DNA from: Candidatus Bipolaricaulota bacterium
GTDB lineage: Bacteria; Bipolaricaulota; Bipolaricaulia; Bipolaricaulales; Bipolaricaulaceae
DNA length: 36,936 nt
Direction: 5' to 3'
Assembly: GCA_938084715.1 (NCBI GenBank)
Contig: CALKES010000010.1
Span: 1 to 36,936, forward strand
Translations under genes and position numbers: made by a program
Notes under the pieces: model-generated
What the model was told of the DNA's origin: nothing
The model's input: only the letters and a program-made list of their open reading frames with translations
The model's database searches: none
In this document: positions 31,501 to 36,936 of the stretch, in pieces
Position numbering within the stretch: the stretch's first letter is position 1
Layout of the letters: each line of letters starts with the position of its first letter

Positions 31501-32750
31501 GCCCCACCCCCCGCCGGCGACAACCCCCGGAGGACCCGCTCGGTCTTGGCCCGGGAGAGCTTGAGGAGCTCCTCCATGAGCAGGGTCGCCCCGGACCCGT
31601 CCCGGACCACGTGCACCCGGTCCATGCAGCACATGCAGGGGTCGATCGAGGCGGCGATGATCGGGATGTCGGCCACCTCCTGGTCCCGGAACATGGGGAC
31701 CCAGCTCATGAGGTTCGAGTAGGTCGGCGCCTTCACCTTCCAGGCCACGGGCTCCTCCACCCCGGCCTCGAGGCGGATGTAGTGGATGACCTCCCCCCGC
31801 GGGGCCTCGTGCCACCCCAGGCCCTCCCCTTCGGCCTTCTTGAGGTGGGCGAGGAGCGCCGGGATCTTGGGGAACGAGGTGATCTCCCCTTCCGGCATCT
31901 CGTCGAGGCACTTCTCGATGAGGTCGAGGGACTGCCCGATCTCGAGGAGCCGGACCACGGCCTTGTCGTACACGTCGCCCCGGGGCTCGAGGCCCCAGTC
32001 CCGGGGGGTGATCGCCCGGACCCCGAGCTCCCCGTAGACGAGGTACGGCCGGTCCTGGCGGACGTCCTTGGAGAGCCCCGACGCCCGGGCGGTGGGCCCG
32101 ACCGCGCACAGGGCCTCGGCCTCCTCAGGGGTGAGGACCCCCACCCCCCGGGTCCGGGCGGCGACGGACGGATCCCGCAAAAACGCGTCGAGGAGCTCCT
32201 CGAGAAGCCCCCGGTAGTGGCGGACCATCGCCTCGACCTTCGGGACCTGCGCGGGGGCGATGTCCCGCCGAACGCCGCCGTAGATCGGGATCGAGTAGTC
32301 GATCCGGTTCCCCGAGAGCTCCTCGAGGACGTCGAGGACCTCCTCCCGGACCTTCCAGGTGAGGTGGAGGAGGGTGTCGAACCCCAGCTCATGCGCCGCG
32401 ACCCCGGCCCAGAGGAGGTGGGAGTGGATCCGCTCCAGTTCCGAGAAGATCACCCGCAGGTACTGGGCCCTCGGGGGGACCTCGATCCCCGCCGCCCGCT
32501 CCACCGCCAGCGTGATCGCGATCGGGTGGGAGATCGAGCAGATCCCGCAGATCCGCTCGGAGAGGTAGAGGACCTGGATCAGGTTCCGCTTGAGGCCCAT
32601 GAACTCGATCCCCCGGTGGGCAAACCCCGGCCGAACCTCGACCCCCCGGATCCGCTCCCCCTCGACTTGGAACGTGAACCGGATCGGCTCCTTGAGCGCA
32701 GGATGAATTGGACCAATCGGAATCTCGTAGACCTTCTGCCCGTCAGCCAT
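31497..32750 (-). CDS. mbhL: Membrane-bound [NiFe] hydrogenase large subunit MbhL
   Basis: Catalytic subunit of a group 4, H2-evolving hydrogenase. Both Ni-Fe ligand pairs are present in the 417-residue protein: ERICGICSISH (Cys68, Cys71) and DPCMCCMDR (Cys372, Cys375). This argues against the sulfur-reducing MBS/Mbx relatives, which lack a complete site. An extra cysteine (374) lies inside the second motif. A 39-residue tail follows Arg378; in related enzymes a tail after this arginine is cleaved during maturation. No protease gene is linked to this operon. The start overlaps the mbhK stop by 8 nt. Confidence 0.94.
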   Translation of the reverse strand: MADGQKVYEIPIGPIHPALKEPIRFTFQVEGERIRGVEVRPGFAHRGIEFMGLKRNLIQVLYLSERICGICSISHPIAITLAVERAAGIEVPPRAQYLRVIFSELERIHSHLLWAGVAAHELGFDTLLHLTWKVREEVLDVLEELSGNRIDYSIPIYGGVRRDIAPAQVPKVEAMVRHYRGLLEELLDAFLRDPSVAARTRGVGVLTPEEAEALCAVGPTARASGLSKDVRQDRPYLVYGELGVRAITPRDWGLEPRGDVYDKAVVRLLEIGQSLDLIEKCLDEMPEGEITSFPKIPALLAHLKKAEGEGLGWHEAPRGEVIHYIRLEAGVEEPVAWKVKAPTYSNLMSWVPMFRDQEVADIPIIAASIDPCMCCMDRVHVVRDGSGATLLMEELLKLSRAKTERVLRGLSPAGGGA

Positions 32751-33261
32751 CGCGTTTCTCCCACTCCACGGTCCGCTTCACGAGCTTGGCCGTCTCGGGG
32801 TCGCCCTTCCGCCAGGGGTGGCCGGGAAAGTCGTCGGGGAGGAACACGTGGTCCGTCCGCGGGATCCCCGAGAACTGAACCCCCAGGAACTCGATCTTCT
32901 CCCGCTCGGTCGTCTCCGCCCCGGGGAGGAGGGAGCAGATCGAGGGGACCGTCGGGTCGGAGGCGGGGACGGGGACGCGCAAGGTGACCATGACCTCGCC
33001 CCCGGGGGTCCCGTACCCGACGGCGAAGTGGTACAGGAGCTCGATCGTCTCCCCGAGGTCCCGGCCGGAGATGATCGAGATGTGCAAGGGGCCGGCTCCC
33101 TTGAGGGCGGAGACGGCCGGGAGGAGCCCGTCCCGGCCGATCGTCGCCCACAGCTCGGGGACCTCGACCGGGGCCCGGACCCCGACCTTCCGAGGCCGGA
33201 GCTCGACCTCCAGCCCCGGCACGGCCCGCACGAGCGCCTCCTTCACCTGGTCCGCCGTCAT
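32743..33261 (-). CDS. mbhK: Membrane-bound hydrogenase subunit MbhK (NuoC-like)
   Basis: Peripheral, cluster-free subunit of 172 residues that helps to assemble the small and large subunits. The NuoC-like pattern is visible in PVPASDPTVPSICSLLPGAETTEREK, here split in my reading as a β-strand region and the conserved E-R-E helix, with GIPRTDHVFLPDDFPGHPWRK near the end. The ATG overlaps the mbhJ stop. Confidence 0.92.
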   Translation of the reverse strand: MTADQVKEALVRAVPGLEVELRPRKVGVRAPVEVPELWATIGRDGLLPAVSALKGAGPLHISIISGRDLGETIELLYHFAVGYGTPGGEVMVTLRVPVPASDPTVPSICSLLPGAETTEREKIEFLGVQFSGIPRTDHVFLPDDFPGHPWRKGDPETAKLVKRTVEWEKRDG

Positions 33262-33686
33262 CCCCTCTCCGCCACCTTCTCGAGCTTCGCCACCGCGGTC
33301 ACGACCCCGTGGACGATCGCCTCCGGCCGGGGGGGACAGCCGGGAACGTAGACGTCCACCGGGATGACCTCGTCCACCGGTCCAACCACGTTGTAGCTGT
33401 CGTAGAACACCCCCGAGGTCGAGCCGCAGCCCCCGACCACGACCACGGCCTTAGGGTCCGGTGTCTGCTCGTAGACGCGCTTGAGGCGCTCGAGCATCGG
33501 CCTCGTCACCGGGCCCGTGACGAGGAGGACGTCGGCGTGGCGCGGGGTCCCCACCAGCTTGATTCCGAACCGCTCTACGTCGTAGCGGGGGGTGAGGGCG
33601 GCCACGATCTCGATGTCGCAGCCGTTGCAGGAGCCCGTCGCCACGTGGAACACCCACAGCGCCCGCTTGAACGAGGAGAGTCCCAT
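33258..33686 (-). CDS. mbhJ: Membrane-bound hydrogenase small subunit MbhJ (NuoB-like)
   Basis: Carries the proximal [4Fe-4S] cluster next to the Ni-Fe site. The 142-residue protein shows ligands in GSCNGCDIE, GGCGSTSG and PGCPPRPE. The start is the ATG at 33686, 2 nt after the mbhI stop; an upstream open frame exists only as a shadow. The stop overlaps mbhK. Confidence 0.95.
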   Translation of the reverse strand: MGLSSFKRALWVFHVATGSCNGCDIEIVAALTPRYDVERFGIKLVGTPRHADVLLVTGPVTRPMLERLKRVYEQTPDPKAVVVVGGCGSTSGVFYDSYNVVGPVDEVIPVDVYVPGCPPRPEAIVHGVVTAVAKLEKVAERG

Positions 33687-33688
33687 CC

Positions 33689-34012
33689 CTAGCCTCCCAC
33701 AAGCACGATCAGGAACACGAGGGCGAGGACCACGACGAGCCACGCCACGTAGTCCCCGAGGAACCCGGTGTGGAAGGCCCGGAGCCGCTCGACGTACGGC
33801 CGGAGCCCCTCCACGAACCCCCAGTAGAGGTGCCCGGCCCCGACGTGGGCCCCTTCGGCCTTTTCTCCCGACAGGAACGGAAGCTCCCCCTCCCCCCGCC
33901 GGTAGTCCCTCCGGCCCCGGGACCAGAGGAGGAGGGCGAGGAAGGTCGCCCCGGCCGCCCCAGCCAGCCAGACGAGCGGGCTCCAGAAGCCGTACCCGGT
34001 GAGAAGGGTCAT
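33689..34012 (-). CDS. mbhI: Membrane-bound hydrogenase subunit MbhI
   Basis: Small membrane protein of 107 residues with one helix near each end (WLAGAAGATFLALLLW and LVVVLALVFLIVLVGG) and a charged middle. Its place between the MrpD-like and NuoB-like genes matches mbhI of Thermococcales, where it joins the ion-pumping and hydrogenase parts. The assignment rests on position and topology more than on motifs. Confidence 0.8.
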   Translation of the reverse strand: MTLLTGYGFWSPLVWLAGAAGATFLALLLWSRGRRDYRRGEGELPFLSGEKAEGAHVGAGHLYWGFVEGLRPYVERLRAFHTGFLGDYVAWLVVVLALVFLIVLVGG

Positions 34013-35547
34013 CGCCCAAGCACCGCCTGGAGGTAGACCTCCCGCCCCGTCCACAGGGCATCCGCCGCCGGCGTCACGAGGTGCCGGACGACGAGATCGG
34101 GGAAGAGCCCGAGGAAAAGGACCCCGAGGGCGAGGGCCCCCATCGCGATGAGCATCGGAACGGGGACCGGATCGGGCTTCCCGAGCCGGGGCCCGAGGAA
34201 CGCCCCCTGGAACGCCCGGACGAAGACCGCGAGAAGCAGGATCGAGGCGAGGATCGCCAGGGCCGAGAGGATCGGGGAGAGGAGGAAGCTCCCCTGGTAG
34301 ATCATGAGTTTCGAGGCAAAGCCGTTGAGGGGCGGGATCCCGGCCAGGGCCAGGGCCCCAAGGAAGAAGAACCCGCTGGTCCACTTGAGGTTGTGCCCCA
34401 GCCCCCCCAAGGAGCCGAGGTTCCGGCCTCCCGCGGCCCTCTCCACCGCCCCCACGGCGAGGAAGAGGAGCCCGATCGCGAGGGCGTCGTTCAGCATGTG
34501 GAAGATCCCGCCCCGAAGGGCGAGGAGGCCGTAGCCCGGGCGGGAGGCGACGGTCGTGAGCCCCACTCCAACCCCAAGGAGCATGAACCCGATCTGGGAG
34601 ACGGCTCCGAAGGCCACGAGCCGGCCGAGGTCCATCTGGACCACGGCCATGAGGGAGGCCACGAGGAGGGTCAAGGCCCCCATCCCGACCACGAGCCACC
34701 CTACGCCCGGGTCGGACAGGCCCCCGTAGAGGGTGAACAGGATCCGGAACAGGGCGTAGAGGGAGACCTGGGTGTTGGCCACCAGGAGGACCACCCCGTG
34801 GGCCGGGGCCTCGCCGTAGGCATCCGGGGCCCACATGTGGACGGGAACCGCCCCAACCTTCATGAGGAGCCCCCCGAGGAGGAGGGCCAGGGCCACCCGG
34901 TCCACCGTCGAGCCGCGGAGGAGCCGGGCGAGGTGGGCGAGGTTGAGGGCTCCGTACTCCCCGTAGAGGAGGGCGATCGCGAGGAGGAAGAACAGGCCCC
35001 CCACGGTGTAGAGGACCATCGTCTTGAACGCCGCCTCCGGGCCCCGGGAGGTCCACGTCCGGTAGCCCACGAGGCCGCAGGCGGCGATCGAGGTGACCTC
35101 GAAGAAGACGAACAGGTTGAAGAGGTCCCCGGTGAACGCCATCCCGAGCATCCCCGCCCAGAGGAGGGTCCCCAGGGTCAGGGCGAGGGTCTTCCCCTCC
35201 TCCTCGGCAAGGTACCGGGCGGCGTAGGCGAAGCCCACGAGGGCGACGAGGGTCGCAATGAGCCCCATGAACGCCCCCAGGGCGTCCACGGCGAGGATGA
35301 TCCTTATGGGAAAACCGCCCGGGGCAAGGGTGTCCCGCGGCCAGGCCGCCCCCAGGGTGTAGACCTGGATCCCCGTCGTGTAGACCTGAACGGCCACTAA
35401 AGCAACAAGGGCCGCCGTCGCCGCCGCGACGAGGAGGAGCCAGAGGTCCCGGAGGGACCGGCCGAGTTTCCCCCAAAGCGGCAGGGCAAACGCCCCAAGC
35501 AGGGGGACGGCGATCGCCAGGATCGGGGCGTGAACGGTGAGGTTCAT
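34009..35547 (-). CDS. mbhH: MrpD/NuoM-like antiporter subunit MbhH
   Basis: Polytopic membrane protein of 512 residues with about 14 helices, homologous to MrpD and to NuoL/M/N. Key residues for ion translocation are visible: Glu150 in NLFVFFEVTS, Lys230 in LLMKVGAVPVHMWAPDAY, and a Lys in PPLNGFASKLMI. It would pump Na+ or H+ when the hydrogenase arm reduces protons. Only one such subunit is encoded here, as in MBH; MBS has two. ATG 35547 overlaps the mbhG stop. Confidence 0.94.
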   Translation of the reverse strand: MNLTVHAPILAIAVPLLGAFALPLWGKLGRSLRDLWLLLVAAATAALVALVAVQVYTTGIQVYTLGAAWPRDTLAPGGFPIRIILAVDALGAFMGLIATLVALVGFAYAARYLAEEEGKTLALTLGTLLWAGMLGMAFTGDLFNLFVFFEVTSIAACGLVGYRTWTSRGPEAAFKTMVLYTVGGLFFLLAIALLYGEYGALNLAHLARLLRGSTVDRVALALLLGGLLMKVGAVPVHMWAPDAYGEAPAHGVVLLVANTQVSLYALFRILFTLYGGLSDPGVGWLVVGMGALTLLVASLMAVVQMDLGRLVAFGAVSQIGFMLLGVGVGLTTVASRPGYGLLALRGGIFHMLNDALAIGLLFLAVGAVERAAGGRNLGSLGGLGHNLKWTSGFFFLGALALAGIPPLNGFASKLMIYQGSFLLSPILSALAILASILLLAVFVRAFQGAFLGPRLGKPDPVPVPMLIAMGALALGVLFLGLFPDLVVRHLVTPAADALWTGREVYLQAVLGR

Positions 35548-35891
35548 CCCGAAAGCTCCGTCACCTTCCGTCCGTCCAACGAGCCCTTGTGGCGGTGGAT
35601 CACCACGGCGAAGGCGAGCATGAGGGCCGTGGTGGCAAGCCCGATCACGATGCTCGTCAGGGTCAGGGCCTGGGGCGTGGGGAGGACCATCGCCGCGTCC
35701 GGCGGGGCGTAGGTCCAGATCGGGACCACCCCGCCCTGGACGTACCCCGTGGCCACGAGGTACAGGTTCACCCCGTTCTCGATGATCTTGAGCCCGATCA
35801 CGACCTTGATGAGGTTCCTCCGGAACAGGAGGGCCCACAGCCCGAGGAGGACGAGGACGATGCAGACGACGAACGGGAGGTTACCGATCAT
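35544..35891 (-). CDS. mbhG: MrpC/NuoK-like subunit MbhG
   Basis: Membrane protein of 115 residues with three helices and the family segment IGLKIIENGVNLYLVATG. The ATG at 35891 has GGAGGTGGGG before it; a GTG two codons upstream is the alternative. It overlaps mbhF by 11 nt and mbhH by 4 nt. Confidence 0.92.
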   Translation of the reverse strand: MIGNLPFVVCIVLVLLGLWALLFRRNLIKVVIGLKIIENGVNLYLVATGYVQGGVVPIWTYAPPDAAMVLPTPQALTLTSIVIGLATTALMLAFAVVIHRHKGSLDGRKVTELSG

Positions 35892-36330
35892 CCCCACCTC
35901 CGAACAGGGCGAAGAGGACGACCACCGCGCCCAGTCCCCCGATCACCTTGAACCCCACCGCCCAGTTCATGGGGGGGAGGGTCCCGCCCGTGTTGAGGTA
36001 GCCTGGGTTCGGCCCGGGAGCGACCGGGGCGCCGAACAGGCCCCCGGAGCCCGCGAGCACGTTGAAGAAGAACGTGTACCCGATCCCGAGGAACCCCAGG
36101 ACGACGAACGCCACACCCCCGAGGTCCTCGAGGACCGAGAGCGGGGACTTGAGCCCCTTCACGGCGGAGGTCCCGAACGCCACGAGGAGGAGGGCGACCG
36201 CGGAGGCGGCGACCGCCCCGCCCTGGAACCCCCCGCCGGGGGTGAGGTGCCCGTGGAGGATCACGTACCCCCCAAACAGGAGGGCCACCGGGACGAGGAT
36301 CCGGGCGATCGTGCGGACGACGACGCTCAT
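35881..36330 (-). CDS. mbhF: MrpB-like subunit MbhF
   Basis: Membrane protein of 149 residues with four helices and the MrpB signature GHLTPGGGFQGGAVAAS. A Gly/Pro-rich loop (PVAPGPNPGYLNTGG) precedes the last helix. It is part of the Mrp-derived sodium/proton module. The ATG overlaps the mbhE stop. Confidence 0.93.
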   Translation of the reverse strand: MSVVVRTIARILVPVALLFGGYVILHGHLTPGGGFQGGAVAASAVALLLVAFGTSAVKGLKSPLSVLEDLGGVAFVVLGFLGIGYTFFFNVLAGSGGLFGAPVAPGPNPGYLNTGGTLPPMNWAVGFKVIGGLGAVVVLFALFGGGDDR

Positions 36331-36593
36331 CGCCGGATCCTCCGCAGGATCAGGGCCACCCCGACGACGGCGGTGAAGAGGACCGTCGCCTCGCCCAACG
36401 TGTCGTAGCCCCGGTAGTCGAAAACAATCGCGGTGACCACGTTGTTCGTCGCCGCCTCCCCTTGGGAGAAGGCGTTGAAGTAGCGGTCCATGAGGGCCAG
36501 GCGCGGGGCCCCAAAGGGCCGCATCCGCGCCGCCCCAAGGAGGAGGCACCCCGCCACGACGAGGAACGCCGCGAGGACGATCCAGCGCCTCAT
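36327..36593 (-). CDS. mbhE: MrpA C-terminal-like subunit MbhE
   Basis: Membrane protein of 88 residues with two helices and the MbhE pattern NNVVTAIVFDYRGYDTLGEA, shared with the C-terminal part of MrpA. It overlaps both neighbours by 4 nt. Confidence 0.92.
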   Translation of the reverse strand: MRRWIVLAAFLVVAGCLLLGAARMRPFGAPRLALMDRYFNAFSQGEAATNNVVTAIVFDYRGYDTLGEATVLFTAVVGVALILRRIRR

Positions 36594-36841
36594 TCCTCCT
36601 CCTTCCGCCGAGTTTTGCGGATCGCCAGGACGAAGATCGCCGTGGTGAGGGCCGCCCCCACCCCGGCCTCGGCGATCGCCACGTCCGGGGCCTGGAGGAG
36701 GTAGAACTGGAGGGCGAGGAGCAGGCTCGATGCCCCCAGGGCGATCACGCTCGCCAGGAGGTCCTTCAACCCCACGGCGAGAACCGAGCCGGCCACGATG
36801 AGGAGAAGGATCAGGACCTGCAGGACGGCGAGGATCGTCAT
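36590..36841 (-). CDS. mbhD: MrpA C-terminal-like subunit MbhD (DUF4040)
   Basis: Membrane protein of 83 residues with three helices and the DUF4040 pattern, including LQAPDVAIAEAGVGAALTT. In full-length MrpA this region is fused to MbhE; here the two are separate, as in Thermococcales mbh operons. Confidence 0.92.
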   Translation of the reverse strand: MTILAVLQVLILLLIVAGSVLAVGLKDLLASVIALGASSLLLALQFYLLQAPDVAIAEAGVGAALTTAIFVLAIRKTRRKEEE

Positions 36842-36936
36842 CGCGTCTCCCGTGGTCCATGGCCCGCCTCTTCGAGGCGGTCCACCACCGCCCGGAACGG
36901 CCGGATCCCCGACCGGTGGGCGGCCCGGGCCAGGGC
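36838..36936 (-). CDS. mbhC: MrpG-like subunit MbhC, C-terminal end only
   Basis: The last 32 codons of a gene cut by the right edge of the window. The peptide begins ALARAAHRSGIRPF, which fits the end of MrpG (MnhG) proteins, and the stop overlaps the mbhD ATG (ATGA). The position agrees with mbhC in the Thermococcales order. Confidence 0.8.
   Translation of the reverse strand, partial: ALARAAHRSGIRPFRAVVDRLEEAGHGPRETR

Noticed and set aside
30119-36936. Considered as sulfur-reducing MBS/Mbx complex or as respiratory complex I
   Set aside because: The large subunit has both Cys-x2-Cys nickel motifs and there is only one MrpD-like antiporter subunit, so MBH fits better.

Overview
The window is a densely packed, very GC-rich (about 70% by eye) bacterial chromosome segment with almost no intergenic space; most neighbouring genes overlap by 4 to 8 bp at ATGA or GTGA junctions. 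The gene content points to an anaerobic, probably thermophilic, H2-metabolising bacterium: a route to branched polyamines, a pyruvoyl arginine decarboxylase, a deoxyhypusine-synthase-like protein, the archaeal/Thermotoga form of S-adenosylhomocysteine hydrolase, an archaeal-type phosphoglycerate mutase, and two different [NiFe] hydrogenases. Candidatus Bipolaricaulota (Acetothermia/OP1) or a similar deep thermophilic lineage is my best guess, but this is inference from gene content and not a placement.

Left part (1-7,050): pheS (cut by the window edge) reads left. Reading right are an M24 aminopeptidase and a polyamine locus in three short transcription units: bpsA (branched aminopropyltransferase); pyruvoyl arginine decarboxylase plus DHS-like protein; and speD-speE-speB. 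Together they can turn arginine into agmatine, then aminopropylagmatine or putrescine, then spermidine, then N4-bis(aminopropyl)spermidine.

Centre (7,046-21,605): eighteen leftward genes, nearly all touching, look like one operon. In transcription order they are a TatT-like secreted protein, phosphoglycerate mutase ApgM, a regulatory set (DRTGG domain, ATPase-fold anti-sigma-like protein, second DRTGG domain, PHP phosphoesterase), NuoE-like HydC, a kinase-fold ATPase, a cysteine-free thioredoxin-like protein, HoxU-like HydA, [NiFe] small and large subunits, maturation protease, NuoF-like HydB with C-terminal ferredoxin domain, a second NuoE-NuoF pair, a beta-CASP metallo-hydrolase and a PfkB-type kinase. 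The core resembles electron-bifurcating [NiFe] HydABCSL enzymes, but carries an extra flavin module whose NuoF-like subunit has lost its thioredoxin-fold [2Fe-2S] ligands and its ferredoxin tail. The regulatory set is the one usually found with [FeFe] HydABC hydrogenases.

Right-centre (21,671-28,532): a small [4Fe-4S] ferredoxin with a strong terminator, a patatin-like phospholipase, an EamA transporter, ahcY, a DUF429 protein, a secreted proline-rich protein, a secreted DUF4015 glycoside-hydrolase-like protein and a HAD phosphatase.

Right part (28,533-36,936): a 460-bp stretch without a gene and a DUF169 protein fused to a ferredoxin domain form a patch of visibly lower GC. They are followed by a leftward operon encoding a membrane-bound, Mrp-linked group 4 [NiFe] hydrogenase in the same order as Thermococcales mbhC-N (mbhC is cut by the right edge). 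This enzyme would oxidise ferredoxin, release H2 and drive ion pumping, while the soluble hydrogenase would balance ferredoxin, NAD(H) and H2.

Several genes start only 6 to 10 nt after a TATAAT-like box, so leaderless mRNAs appear common here.
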